From NCBI RefSeq assembly GCF_001647275.1, contig NZ_LRMM01000001.1, forward strand, positions 186,001 to 250,000: a stretch of 64,000 bases of DNA, read 5' to 3'. Source of the DNA: Rufibacter ruber. Its GTDB lineage: Bacteria > Bacteroidota > Bacteroidia > Cytophagales > Hymenobacteraceae. Each line of letters opens with the position of its first letter. Positions within the stretch are counted from its first letter, which is position 1. The position numbers were made by a program, and so were the translations under genes. Of the stretch, positions 1-9,416 are shown piece by piece. The notes beneath the pieces were generated by a model. That model saw only the letters and a list, made by a program, of their open reading frames with translations, ran no database searches and was not told the origin of the DNA.

Positions 1-1239
1 AACTAAGCCAATACCACCTTCCGCAGACGGGCAGCGTGGACTATGAGCAGGCCAAGCGGGTGAAAGACGAGCTGCTGGAGAAGGCGTGGCAGACGTTTAA
101 GAACGGTGATTTTACGGCGCTGCAACAGCAGTTTGTGGACTATTGCGGCACCGAGGCGGGCTGGCTCCATGACTTCGCGCTGTACGTGTTGCTCAAAGAC
201 CAGAACGGCGGCAGCGCGTGGTTCCAGTGGGAAGACCAATACAAACAGCGTGACCCCGAAGCGCTGGAACAATTGGTGCAGGACCACGCCGAAGCCATTG
301 AGAAAACCAAATGGGTGCAGTTCATCTTCAACAAGCAATGGAAGCGCCTGCGCACCTACTGCAACAACCGCGGCATCCAGATGTTCGGAGATATGCCGTT
401 CTACATCAGCTATGACAGCGTAGATGTGTGGGGCAACCGCGAGATTTTCGCCGTGGACGAGGAAGGCAACATGACCGGCGTGGCGGGAGTACCACCCGAT
501 TCTTTCTCGGAGGACGGTCAGCTCTGGGGCATGCCCGTGTTCAAGTGGGACGTGCTAAAGGAGCAGGGCTACGACTGGTGGATGGGTCGTCTGCGCAAGA
601 ACATGGAGCTCTATGACCTGGTGCGGCTAGACCACTTTAGGGCCTTCGCCGATTACTGGGAAGTGCCCGCGGGCGAGGAAACCGCCAAGAACGGCGATTG
701 GAAACTAGGCCCGGGCCGATTTCTTCACCTATGTGGAGAAGGAACTGGGCAGCCTTCCGTTCATTGCCGAGGACCTGGGCGAAATCAACGACCTGGTGCT
801 CAAGCTGCGCGATGATTTCAATCTGCCGGGCATGAAGATTCTGCAGTTCGCGTGGGGCGATGAAATGCCGCAGAACGACTACATGCCCCACAACTACGCC
901 CGTAACTTCATTGCCTACACGGGCACCCATGACAACAACACCACGCTGGGCTGGTACCGCCAGGAAGGCAAACCGCACCACCAGCAGATTGAGCACTACG
1001 TGGGCCGTGAACTGAGCGAGCACGACATCTGGTGGGTGATGGCGCGCCTGGCCTACGCCTCAGTAGCTAAAACCGCCATCCTGCCCATGCAAGACGTGCT
1101 GGGCATTGACGAACAAGGCCGCATGAACACCCCTGGCCAAGGCCAAGGCAACTGGGGCTGGCGCTTGGTGCCAGGGCAGATTACCAAAGAAACCGAGAAC
1201 CAGTTGAAGGAGTGGACTTGGTTGTATAATAGAGATTAG
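1..1239 (+). pseudogene. malQ: 4-alpha-glucanotransferase (GH77), 5'-truncated by window, frameshifted
   Basis: The gene enters from the left edge. It is read from base 3 in one frame to about base 720 and then continues in another frame to the stop at 1237-1239. The first part carries the GH77 motifs GDMPFYIS, GVPPDSFSEDGQLWG and LVRLDHFRAF, whose Asp is the expected nucleophile. The second part carries LPFIAEDLG (acid/base Glu) and THDNNTTLGWY (third acid). Continuity breaks near 705-722, where GPG-A-DFFTYVEKEL would be expected. Two bases appear to be missing there, or one added. The enzyme family transfers alpha-1,4-glucan chains in maltodextrin and glycogen metabolism. This is either a true frameshift or a sequence error; the remaining codons look well conserved, which fits a recent event or an error. 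A bidirectional hairpin follows the stop. Confidence 0.88.
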
Positions 1240-1256
1240 AAGGAAGAGGAGAGAGG

Positions 1257-1289
1257 AAAAAGGCCATAGAAGATTCTATGGCCTTTTTT
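1257..1289. terminator. Bidirectional rho-independent terminator between malQ and herA
   Basis: A 10 bp stem (GGCCATAGAA/TTCTATGGCC, 1262-1283) is flanked by an A run on the left and a T run on the right. It can therefore end transcription of malQ (+) and of the convergent herA gene (-). Confidence 0.85.
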
Positions 1290-1294
1290 AAGGC

Positions 1295-3499
1295 CTAAAA
1301 TGGCAGGTCCACTTCTCCGCCTTCGTCGGTCTTTGGATTAGACTCACCTTCAGGTAAAAATTCTTCAACTTCAATATTATTTTGCCATTCATTAGCAATT
1401 AGTTGCCAATCAATTTCTCTTTGTTCATTACCTACCCAAACATCCCAGAATTTTGGATCGTTAGATTGTGGTCTATGCTCTTCTTTAAGTTCTCTTAAAT
1501 CTACTAAGATAGGAATAGGCGATGCCCACCCAAGTAATATTGCTTTTCTAGTTGGCAGAATTGGTAATTCTTTTAACAGTCCACCTATATTATCAGGAAC
1601 TAGTTTTTTAACAAGGTCTTGATCTCGGTCGTTAACAATTCTATGCAGTAAGAATGTATTACATTGAGACAAAACAGTAGGAGATAATTCAGACGGTCTC
1701 TGTGAGGATAAAACCATACTTAAACCAAACTTTCTGCCCTCTCTTGCAATTTTCTCAAACACCTCAACACACAATTGAGAATATTTTGAATCATCATTTT
1801 TACTATCCCTAATAAAAGTATGTGCTTCTTCTAATACAATTACTGTAGGCAACTCTCTTTGATAAAATCTTCTATAGCGTTGAATTGCTTCAAAAGTTAA
1901 TCTAGATAGAACAGCAACAATAGTATGAGTTACATCTGATGGAACTAAGGATAAATCAATAATTGATATTTGTCCGTTTTCTGAGTTGTTTGTTCCTATA
2001 TATTCATTTAACCATTCAACTAGAGAAATTTCAGTTTCTGGGTTTACCGTTCCGTTTAATCTAGAATCAGATACTAAAAATTTCATTCTTAGTGAGAGCA
2101 TGTGGCTAAATTGTACCACATTTCCCCCTTCAGCTTCTGCTAACTGTTGCAAAAAAGGAATTAGGTCATCTAAATTGAATTTAATTGGTGTATCTGGGTT
2201 TATTTTATTGTACTTTGTTAAATTATCAATTGATTTAAATGAAACAATAATAGCATTCAAAGAATTTATTATGGTTTCTAAATCTTGATTCATAAAAGCG
2301 CTATAAAAATAATTTCCTGTTTTTGGGTCTTTTCTATATTTACCTTCAGCATCTTTTGAAATTCTCTCTTTTAATATTTTTGAAATAATTAAATATAAAT
2401 TTTCTAATTCGTTAAAGTAATAATCAGTAGGCTTAATTAGGCTTTTGTAATAAGTGACATCTTTTGCGAATTTTTGTAATGAATCAGTAAAACCTAAAAA
2501 CCTTCCATAATTAATAGATGCATTGGGTAAGTCTTGAAGGAAAGTCTGTAATAATACTTTTCTAGAAGTTAAGAATGATTGGATTCTTATTTTTATTGAA
2601 CTGTCTATAGTATTGCCTCTTTTAAGATCAACTAGAGCCTGTAAAAGTAGAGGGCGTTGTGCACCCGGTGCTGCTTGTGAAAAGTTTATCCATTCATGGC
2701 TGTTCCACATCCAGGCTGGCACCTTGAGCTGACTTGTATCTTCGTCTTGAGCAGAGTCTTCAATTTTAATTTTGAATTTTCTTACTGGTTTATCAATTCC
2801 ATCAAAGGATTTAGAATATTCCCCATTGGGATCAAGTATCAAAAACCTTGCGTTTAAAGCTTTACAGTTTTTGTCAGCTTTCTCTTTTGCTGCTTCTAAG
2901 GACCACCTTATTAAACCAGATACAGAACAAGATTTACCGCTACCTGTATTACCAAGAATGGCCAAATGTCGTCCAAAGAGCTTATCAGGATTGATTTTTA
3001 CGGTAAAGTTTCCAGCCAGGGCTGCTTTTCCTATAACTACTGTTGCATTGTCATCATTATTCTCTACAATTGCCTGAAGCTGATATTCTGAAGGTAAGAT
3101 TACATTGTCCCCGACAGAAGGAAAGGTATAAACACCTCTTTCTAGAACATAAGATTTGTTTTCAACTTTCCCTCTTTGTTTTAGTGTTCCTATTGGGTTT
3201 ATGGACATCTTCCTTATAGGAAAGGGAAGATCTATGAGATCGTAATCTTTGAATCCTTTTCTCACAGGATATTGAGAATGTTCAACACCTACCCAACTTA
3301 TCATACCCACTAGTGCTCCTATTTCATTCGGTATAATTACAAAACCATTCAATCTAGGGAATAGACTAGGAATTCCAGTATTTAATGCAGTATTTTGAGG
3401 TGCATCTAAGTCTAAAATCACTCTTATTTCTGTAGGTGTAACATACTCTACCGTTCCAATTGATAAATGTCTTAAGTAATCAAATCCAAATGAATCCAT
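1295..3499 (-). CDS. herA: HerA-like ATPase of a SIR2-HerA anti-phage system
   Basis: 734 aa. The N-terminal ~120 residues look like a HAS-barrel, followed by a HerA/DUF87 P-loop ATPase. Walker A is GNTGSGKS near residues 183-190 and Walker B is VIVLEEAH near 553-560. SSQRPSELSPTVLSQCNTF downstream is typical of the HerA/FtsK group. It begins 11 bp after the stop of the SIR2 gene on the same strand, so the two are almost certainly co-transcribed. HerA proteins form hexameric DNA translocases. In the defence pairing described by Garb and colleagues (2022), SIR2 acts with HerA to deplete NAD+ on infection. The gene is visibly AT-rich against its GC-rich neighbours, which suggests acquisition by transfer. 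That this copy is active is inferred. Confidence 0.9.
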   Translation of the reverse strand: MDSFGFDYLRHLSIGTVEYVTPTEIRVILDLDAPQNTALNTGIPSLFPRLNGFVIIPNEIGALVGMISWVGVEHSQYPVRKGFKDYDLIDLPFPIRKMSINPIGTLKQRGKVENKSYVLERGVYTFPSVGDNVILPSEYQLQAIVENNDDNATVVIGKAALAGNFTVKINPDKLFGRHLAILGNTGSGKSCSVSGLIRWSLEAAKEKADKNCKALNARFLILDPNGEYSKSFDGIDKPVRKFKIKIEDSAQDEDTSQLKVPAWMWNSHEWINFSQAAPGAQRPLLLQALVDLKRGNTIDSSIKIRIQSFLTSRKVLLQTFLQDLPNASINYGRFLGFTDSLQKFAKDVTYYKSLIKPTDYYFNELENLYLIISKILKERISKDAEGKYRKDPKTGNYFYSAFMNQDLETIINSLNAIIVSFKSIDNLTKYNKINPDTPIKFNLDDLIPFLQQLAEAEGGNVVQFSHMLSLRMKFLVSDSRLNGTVNPETEISLVEWLNEYIGTNNSENGQISIIDLSLVPSDVTHTIVAVLSRLTFEAIQRYRRFYQRELPTVIVLEEAHTFIRDSKNDDSKYSQLCVEVFEKIAREGRKFGLSMVLSSQRPSELSPTVLSQCNTFLLHRIVNDRDQDLVKKLVPDNIGGLLKELPILPTRKAILLGWASPIPILVDLRELKEEHRPQSNDPKFWDVWVGNEQREIDWQLIANEWQNNIEVEEFLPEGESNPKTDEGGEVDLPF

Positions 3500-3510
3500 T
3501 TTAATATATT

Positions 3511-4896
3511 TTAATCTTCTTTGTTGTCTAACTTGTTGGAATTATCTGGTTCGCCTCTATCATTTTGTATCTTATGTTTGGCTTTTGTGATTTTATCTAT
3601 TGCAGATTTAGGTAAATAGTAATCCACTAGATTCGAAATATCACCAAAGTGCCCGCCAATCAAAAGAGTAAACTGAGCAGGGTTCCCAATTTTTTCATAA
3701 AAACGTCTAATTCTATCTCTTGCACCTCCAAAGGTTCCTTCTTCATTCTTTTTATCCCAGGCTATTATGACTAAATGTGTAGATGGGATAGTAAGCATAT
3801 CTTCAATAATCCTATTTATATGTGAATCTCCAAATCCATAACCAAAGGTTACAAGAATAGAATTAGGCCGACATATTGAAGAAGAAAAGTCTCTAAATAA
3901 TTCTGAATAAGGATATAAAGCTGTTTCAATATCTTTTGAAGAATTTGGATAAATAACTACTTGATCAGAAACTGAATCTGGAGATAAACATAATTCACTG
4001 CCTTGCCCTTCTGTTTTATTATACTGTGGAACTTCTGGGTGATTATTGTTCGCTCCAAAAGGTAATAAGCATCTTAATATCCTGTCACTTTCGTAACGCC
4101 AGTCAATAGATCCATGTAATTTACATATTCTCACTACTCCCTCAACATATCGTGGTTCACCCCTAATGCCGGGAGGGTTGTAATGAAAGTCAAGTTCTAA
4201 TCTTGTATTCCGAAATATTGGAGTTATTTTCCCCTTGAATCTATCAAGCAGTATTATTCCAGATTCGTCACAACCTAGTTCAATAAATCTATCATAATTT
4301 GTTGTAAATATATTTAATCTTTCTCTTGATGCTGCCCTACTTGAGAAACTTAACAGAAAAGTCTTTAATACATTAAAGCTTCTTAATGATTTACTATATT
4401 TTCCGTTTTCTACTTTATTTCTTAATTGTTTGATATAGGTTTCTTCTGTTTTTAGCACAGTTGATATAAAATTATATAACTTTTCATCGAGTTCCTCTTT
4501 TAATAAATTTGCTTCTAATGGATCAATTATTTGGAGACCAGAAATAAGTTCATTAGTAACTCTTATATCATCTTCAATATTAGCTTCCCCTCTTTCCATC
4601 TTTAATGCTGTCTCTTCAGCTCGTTTTTTTATAAGTTCAGCATATTTTGTTTTTAGATCTAGTCTTCCCATTCCTTGAGAATATAAACCTGCTAAAGCAC
4701 ATACAGCTGTAGTTAAACCAGAGCCAGCTAATAAAGAAAGATGTTCACTTTGAAAAATTGCAGCAAGCCATGGTTCAATTTCTTTTCTTTTATTAAATGC
4801 TTCTTCTTCAGATAAATCCTCATCTGTACAGAAGATTTTATAGCTGTTAGTTTTAAGAATGTGTTTTTTACCCCAATCAAGATCTATAGTATTCAT
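3511..4896 (-). CDS. SIR2-family NADase-like effector of a SIR2-HerA anti-phage system
   Basis: 461 aa, SIR2-like fold. Visible motifs are LLAGSGLTTAV near residues 57-67 (nucleotide-binding loop), TTNYD near 200-204, KLHGSIDW near 263 with the catalytic-type His, and TFGYGFGDSHIN near 350-361. In defence systems such SIR2 domains hydrolyse NAD+ rather than deacetylate. Between the first two motifs lies a long charged, largely helical insertion. It is the first gene of the pair, and herA follows after 11 bp. The AT-rich region upstream (4897-5146) must hold the promoter, but no box could be assigned with confidence. No signal peptide or membrane segment is visible, so it should act in the cytoplasm. 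Confidence 0.88.
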   Translation of the reverse strand: MNTIDLDWGKKHILKTNSYKIFCTDEDLSEEEAFNKRKEIEPWLAAIFQSEHLSLLAGSGLTTAVCALAGLYSQGMGRLDLKTKYAELIKKRAEETALKMERGEANIEDDIRVTNELISGLQIIDPLEANLLKEELDEKLYNFISTVLKTEETYIKQLRNKVENGKYSKSLRSFNVLKTFLLSFSSRAASRERLNIFTTNYDRFIELGCDESGIILLDRFKGKITPIFRNTRLELDFHYNPPGIRGEPRYVEGVVRICKLHGSIDWRYESDRILRCLLPFGANNNHPEVPQYNKTEGQGSELCLSPDSVSDQVVIYPNSSKDIETALYPYSELFRDFSSSICRPNSILVTFGYGFGDSHINRIIEDMLTIPSTHLVIIAWDKKNEEGTFGGARDRIRRFYEKIGNPAQFTLLIGGHFGDISNLVDYYLPKSAIDKITKAKHKIQNDRGEPDNSNKLDNKED

Positions 4897-5146
4897 GTAA
4901 AGTACAATTTACTAATGTTTTAACTTATGTTTTAAACTAGAGAAAATAATTTTGTTTTTCCTGAAAAAGCCATAAAAGTAATACGTTGGTCCGTAAGTAG
5001 TAATTTCAATAGTGAAGTATTTATAAATGGAGGGAGTTATAAATATATTGATTAAAAATCCATTATTTAAAATTTTAACTGCAGTTTAGCGTTGTTGCAG
5101 AAACATTTCTTTGAACCCGAAAATCCTTTACATTTAACCCTACAAT

Positions 5147-5701
5147 ATGATTGTTAGAACTATGAACACACCAACCAAAAACATCTTCCTCCTCACCGTC
5201 CTGTTCCTGTTCACCATGACCGCCTCGGTTTTTGCCCAGGACGCACCGAAGCCGAAGGCCAGTCCGGCGCAGACGGCTACCGGAAAAGTAGGGGCCGCCA
5301 ACATCACCATCGCGTACAGCAGCCCTGCGGTGAAAGGGCGTACCATTTGGGGTGAGCTGGTGCCGTACGGCAAAGCCTGGAGAGCGGGCGCCAATAAGGC
5401 CACCCTCTTCACCACCGACAAAGACATTAAAGTAGAAGGCAAAGCCTTGAAAGCCGGAACGTACAGCGTGTTCATGGTGCCGGGTGAGAAAGAATGGCAA
5501 ATCATCTTCAACTCTGAGACGGGCCAAGGGGGCATCAAAGCAGGCGGAGTAGCCAACTTTGACCCGGCCAATAATGTGCTCACTGTGAACGTGAAGCCTA
5601 AAAAGTCTGCCCAGATGAATGAGCGCCTGACCTATGACATCACCAACAAAGGCTTCTCATTAAAGTGGGAAAACCTGGAAGTGCCGGTGGCCATTAAGTA
5701 A
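5147..5701 (+). CDS. DUF2911 domain-containing exported protein
   Basis: 184 aa. An N-terminal signal peptide (hydrophobic LLTVLFLFTMTASVFA, cleavage likely after VFAQ) precedes a DUF2911 domain. Recognisable blocks are SSPAVKGRTIWGELVPYGK, WRAGANKATLFTTDKD and GTYSVFMVPGEKEW. DUF2911 proteins are common in Bacteroidota, predicted periplasmic or outer-membrane associated, and have no established reaction. An alternative in-frame ATG lies at 5162. It is a single gene on the GC-rich side of the SIR2-HerA junction, followed by a large hairpin. Confidence 0.88.
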   Translation: MIVRTMNTPTKNIFLLTVLFLFTMTASVFAQDAPKPKASPAQTATGKVGAANITIAYSSPAVKGRTIWGELVPYGKAWRAGANKATLFTTDKDIKVEGKALKAGTYSVFMVPGEKEWQIIFNSETGQGGIKAGGVANFDPANNVLTVNVKPKKSAQMNERLTYDITNKGFSLKWENLEVPVAIK

Positions 5702-5727
5702 CCACCCCACTAATCCGGTAAAAAAAG

Positions 5728-5781
5728 AGAGCGTCTGTTTTCGGCTTGTTTTACATAAAACAGCCCAAAAACAGACGCTCT
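5728..5781. repeat. CTGTTTT palindrome copy 1, extended into a terminator-like hairpin
   Basis: The arms are extended by AGAGCG/CGCTCT, giving a 14 bp outer stem between the convergent DUF2911 and antiporter genes. An A run precedes it, so it may terminate both. Confidence 0.8.
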
Positions 5782-5895
5782 TTCTATGTCAAATTTTAAG
5801 ATCCGGAAGGGCCTTAACAACAGGCAGAAACCTCTGAAGTACATGGCCTCAACGGTACTTTCCTTCCAATTGCCTTGGCCAGGGCGGGAGCAGCC

Positions 5896-6852
5896 TTACT
5901 CCTGATTGATCAATACCCCCAGATACGCCAGGTAGAAAATCAGCAGAACCAAGCCTTCCCACCGGGCCAGCTGCCGCCCGCGGCCAATAAAGATGAAGAG
6001 GAACAGCAGGAGCCCCGCCACTATGTTCACTGCTATATCTGTAAACGAGTTGGCATTGACCGGAAGGGGAGTGACCACCGTAGAAATGCCCAGAATCAGG
6101 AAGATGTTGAAGATATTGGAGCCTACCACGTTCCCAATGGCAATGTCTACGTTCCGTTTCCGGACCGCCACAATAGACGTGGCCAATTCCGGCAGGGAGG
6201 TACCCACTGACACCACCGTCAAACCTATGATCCGCTCAGACAACCCAAAGGCCTGAGCCATGCTGGTGGCGCTGGTCACAATCAACCGGCCGCCAATGAT
6301 GAGCCCGGCCAAACCCAGCGCCATGAACAGAATAGCCTTGAGGTAAGAGTAATTCAGCGTCTCGGTCTGTTCATCACCGGGGTTGTTCTGGGCGAGCTTG
6401 AGGTTGTACACCAGAAAAATCCCGAAGAACAGCAGCAGTAGTAATCCCTCGCCGCGGGTGATCACGTTGTCGGCGCTGCCGTCCAGGTACACATCATTGG
6501 CAATAATGAGCACCGCCACCGCCGCCAGCAAACTCAACGGGATCTCCAGCCACGTGGTATTAGTTTTCACGGTCAGCGGATAAATTATGGAGCTCACCCC
6601 CAGAATGGCCAGCACGTTAAAGATGTTACTCCCCAGCACGTTGCCCAGCACCATCTCGGTATTGTTGTTGAGGGCGGCAAAAAGGTTCACCACCAGTTCA
6701 GGGGCTGAGGTGCCAAACGCCACAATGGTCAGGCCAATGACAATGTTCGGGATACCCAGTTTCGCCGCCAGGCTAGACGCGGAGTCCACCAGTTTGTCGG
6801 CACCAAAGATGAGGGCTAGAAAGCCAGCCAGCAGCAAAAGAATGTTAATCAT
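5896..6852 (-). CDS. Calcium/sodium antiporter (CaCA family, YrbG-like)
   Basis: 318 aa integral membrane protein with about ten hydrophobic segments in two homologous halves. The duplicated alpha repeats are clear: GTSAPELVVN...GNVLGSNIFN near residues 47-80 and GTSLPELATS...GNVVGSNIFN near 215-250, each with the ion-binding Glu and Asn. The family exchanges Ca2+ for Na+ or H+ across the inner membrane. It stands alone on the minus strand, converging with the DUF2911 gene. Length matches the bacterial family. Confidence 0.93.
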   Translation of the reverse strand: MINILLLLAGFLALIFGADKLVDSASSLAAKLGIPNIVIGLTIVAFGTSAPELVVNLFAALNNNTEMVLGNVLGSNIFNVLAILGVSSIIYPLTVKTNTTWLEIPLSLLAAVAVLIIANDVYLDGSADNVITRGEGLLLLLFFGIFLVYNLKLAQNNPGDEQTETLNYSYLKAILFMALGLAGLIIGGRLIVTSATSMAQAFGLSERIIGLTVVSVGTSLPELATSIVAVRKRNVDIAIGNVVGSNIFNIFLILGISTVVTPLPVNANSFTDIAVNIVAGLLLFLFIFIGRGRQLARWEGLVLLIFYLAYLGVLINQE

Positions 6853-7505
6853 GGCTACACCATTAGGGTGGTTTCAGGAGGGACAGAAGATGTGTTTCCT
6901 GCGTACGTGTCTGAATCTAGGCAAACTTACCCTAAAAAAAGCAGCCTCCAAGCGCTTTTTGAAGTGAAGCGGTAGACCCTGGAGAGTTGTGGTGGAAAAT
7001 TCCTTTCGGCCGCTGGCCGAAAACCCGGATTGGTACATGGCTGCAAAGGGAGGCGGCGCAGTGCACAGGAAACGGCAACTACCTCAGTACCCGCTGCTGA
7101 TCACAATTCCTGAAGCGCGCCAAAACCTATGGTGAAAGCGTCTGCTTGTGCCTTTGCGCGCCTCCTGTTTTCGGCCTGTTTTTGAAAAGTAGCCCCAAAA
7201 CGCGGGCACCACTGCACGTCTTAGCCATCGCTACGCCGTACCTTTAGAATCCCTGCCCCTATTTCTATGTGGTAAGGAGGGGAGTGAATTGACCCCTACA
7301 ACTGCCCCTGGAATACAAATCTAAAAGGGAGCCATGAGATAAAATGTGAAGAACCTCCTTTATCATCATCCCATTTCCCCTCCATACAGAGAATTTCCCC
7401 TCTAGGGGGTAGGGGTGGGTTCAACAGCTAATGACTTTCCTCTGGCCCCATTCAGAGTGAACTGCTTAGGCGGCCAAAGGCACCAGCTTCAGAGACGCAG
7501 CCAAA
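6853..7505. other. Intergenic stretch with degenerate repeats
   Basis: No coding potential recognised. It holds palindrome copy 2 (7163-7203). At about 7385-7420 there is a decayed relative of the CCCCCTACCCCCTT-type repeat also found inside hsdR and in the composite elements. Confidence 0.5.
7163..7203. repeat. CTGTTTT palindrome copy 2 (asymmetric form)
   Basis: Left arm CTGTTTTCGGCCTGTTTTT is standard. The right arm has drifted to AAAAGTAGCCCCAAAACG, the same altered arm seen in copy 19. Confidence 0.6.
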
Positions 7506-7970
7506 CTAGAGACTCTTCCAGCCCAGGTTGCCGTAATAGGAGCCCACCGCCATGATGATGCAGGAAACAATCACGCCCAGGCTGGTGGCCAGAAATGCTT
7601 TTCTGCGCTCAATCTTAAGCACGTAGGCGGCAATGGTGCCCATGTACGCGCCGGTGCCGGGCAAGGGGATCATCACAAAGACCATCAGCCCCCAGAAGCC
7701 GTATTTCTCCACTTCGGCCCCCACGCCTTTCTTGGCCCGGCGCGAGAAATGCACCACGCCTTTGCGGTAGCGGCGGTTAGGCCACAGCTTGGCGCTGAAG
7801 GTGTCAATGAGCCACATGAGCAGCGGGAACACTAGCAGGTTGCCTGTCAGCCCCACCAGAAACGCCCAGCCCACGTGCAGGTCGTTCAGAACGGCATACG
7901 GAATGCCCGCCCTCGCCTCCCCAATGGGGGAAATACTCAGCAGAAAGGTATAAAGAATGATATCAAACAT
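7506..7970 (-). CDS. Small multidrug export protein family (COG2426) membrane protein
   Basis: 154 aa, four hydrophobic segments. The N-terminal block SPIGEARAGIPYAVL and the later PLPGTGAYMGTIAAYVL are characteristic of the small multi-drug export family (Pfam Sm_multidrug_ex, COG2426). The transported substrate is not known; the family name is historical. It starts 120 bp from the divergent mgtC-like gene, so the two share a promoter region. Confidence 0.82.
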   Translation of the reverse strand: MFDIILYTFLLSISPIGEARAGIPYAVLNDLHVGWAFLVGLTGNLLVFPLLMWLIDTFSAKLWPNRRYRKGVVHFSRRAKKGVGAEVEKYGFWGLMVFVMIPLPGTGAYMGTIAAYVLKIERRKAFLATSLGVIVSCIIMAVGSYYGNLGWKSL

Positions 7971-8090
7971 GGACGTGAAAACCGAAACCCAAAGTTCGGA
8001 AATTGCTTGATCTGTTGGTTACCGCAAGGCCAACTTTTCGCACAAGTTTCAGTAAGGGGAAGGTACTCACCCCAACCACAAGACGCGCCT

Positions 8091-8792
8091 ATGGATTTTC
8101 TGTTACTCACCACCACTGAAATCAACCTTCAGACCATTCTGTCACGCCTGTTGATCAGCACCGTGCTGGGCGGGTTGTTGGGCTGGGAGCGGGAGTCGCG
8201 GCGGCAACACGCCGGCCTGCGCACGCACATCATCATTTCAGTGGGGGCCTGTTTGCTCATGCTCATCTCGGTCTATATTCCGCAGACCTTCTCTAACTAC
8301 ACCAACGTTGACCCCGGCCGAATTGCCGCGCAGGTAGTCTCCGGCATTGGTTTTCTGGGGGCGGGGGCCATCTTCCGGTTAGGCACCAACACCCACGGCC
8401 TTACCACGGCGGCCACTATCTGGGCGGTGGCGGCGGTGGGGCTGAGTGTAGGGGTGGGCATGTATGAGGCCGCTGCCCTGGTAACGCTGCTGCTGCTCTT
8501 TGTGCTGGCTATCCTGGACAAGGTTGGGAAGCGGTTTTTTCTCAGCGGCTCCCTCAAAACCCTCAAGATCAGTTTCCAGTCGGCTAAGATTGAGACGGGC
8601 AAAGTGTTCTCAATTCTGGAGAAGTACAAGATTACTACCAAGAACATCAGCCTGGTGCAGTCGCAGAACAAGCAGAACGCCAAGCTCCAGCTCTACGTCT
8701 TCGTGCCAGACAACCTCAACCTGAAAGACTTCTACAAAGACCTGAACGAACTCAAGAACGTAAACCAGATCTCGCTGGGCCACGCCACCTGA
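8091..8792 (+). CDS. MgtC/SapB family membrane protein
   Basis: 233 aa from the ATG at 8091. A longer in-frame reading begins at 7875, but it overlaps the divergent gene and looks non-native, so the shorter form is preferred. The N-terminal MgtC domain has LLGWERE, HAGLRTHIIISVGACL, GIGFLGAGAIFR and GLTTAATIWAVAAVG, and four to five membrane segments. A soluble C-terminal ACT-like domain (about residues 150-233) follows. MgtC proteins are linked to Mg2+ limitation and membrane potential. A role in Mg2+ homeostasis is inferred. Confidence 0.92.
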   Translation: MDFLLLTTTEINLQTILSRLLISTVLGGLLGWERESRRQHAGLRTHIIISVGACLLMLISVYIPQTFSNYTNVDPGRIAAQVVSGIGFLGAGAIFRLGTNTHGLTTAATIWAVAAVGLSVGVGMYEAAALVTLLLLFVLAILDKVGKRFFLSGSLKTLKISFQSAKIETGKVFSILEKYKITTKNISLVQSQNKQNAKLQLYVFVPDNLNLKDFYKDLNELKNVNQISLGHAT

Positions 8793-9041
8793 TGCTACTG
8801 CAGGTGCGGCGCTGCCCTTGCCACTTCCCCTGCAAAAAAAGCCCAGCCGCCGGGCCTCGACAGTTCTTCCGGCTTCAGGGCAGGGTGCAGGAAAACCATG
8901 TAGGCTGCTGAAGGCAGAAAGTGGAAGGATGCTTTTGCTAAGTAAATGATCGTTAGCGAATGAGGCTGTTGAGCTTTTTCCGGTTTCTATGGTGACGGCC
9001 CCTGTCTGACTTGGGCAGGACGCAACCAAGGGCGTGTGTTT

Positions 9042-9084
9042 GCGTTTTGGGGCTACTTTCCCAAAAACAGCCCGGAAACAGAAG
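9042..9084. repeat. CTGTTTT palindrome copy 3 (asymmetric, inverted orientation)
   Basis: Right arm AAAAACAGCCCGGAAACAG is standard. The left arm is the drifted CGTTTTGGGGCTACTTT, so this is the mirror image of copies 2 and 19. Confidence 0.65.
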
Positions 9085-9292
9085 TGCAAATAGCTGAAAG
9101 CATAAGCAAACGTTTACGCCATCACCTGAACCTAAAAACTCTAATTAGCTACCCATACTAAAATGCTGTTGTAAAGTAAGATGCATGTATAGATCTGCCT
9201 TTTTACGAGAGGGGATGCCGGCCGCTGGAGTTTACGTTTCAAAAGGCAGGAGGCTGGGCGCGCATTGGGGAGTTTTCCTGAGATACCGGTGG

Positions 9293-9333
9293 GCGTTTTT
9301 GGCCTGTTTTTCCAAAATTAGCCCGAAAACAGG
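9293..9333. repeat. CTGTTTT palindrome copy 4 (degenerate)
   Basis: CGTTTTTGGCCTGTTTTT / AAAATTAGCCCGAAAACAGG with a short loop; both arms carry substitutions. Confidence 0.6.
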
Positions 9334-9416
9334 AGCTGACTTCCCCAAAGAGACAACAGGCAGCACTGCCTAAGCGGGTAACTTTCGTATGGAAAGGGAC
9401 GATTAACCTTTTGGCC

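Larger units (their letters stand above)
8793..9416. other. Intergenic stretch with two palindrome copies
   Basis: No gene recognised. It contains palindrome copies 3 and 4 and otherwise unremarkable sequence. Short open frames here translate the palindromes and are not credible. Confidence 0.5.

Noticed and set aside
7875-8090. 72-codon N-terminal extension of the MgtC-like protein
   Set aside because: It overlaps the divergent gene and has no MgtC resemblance; the family begins at the ATG at 8091.
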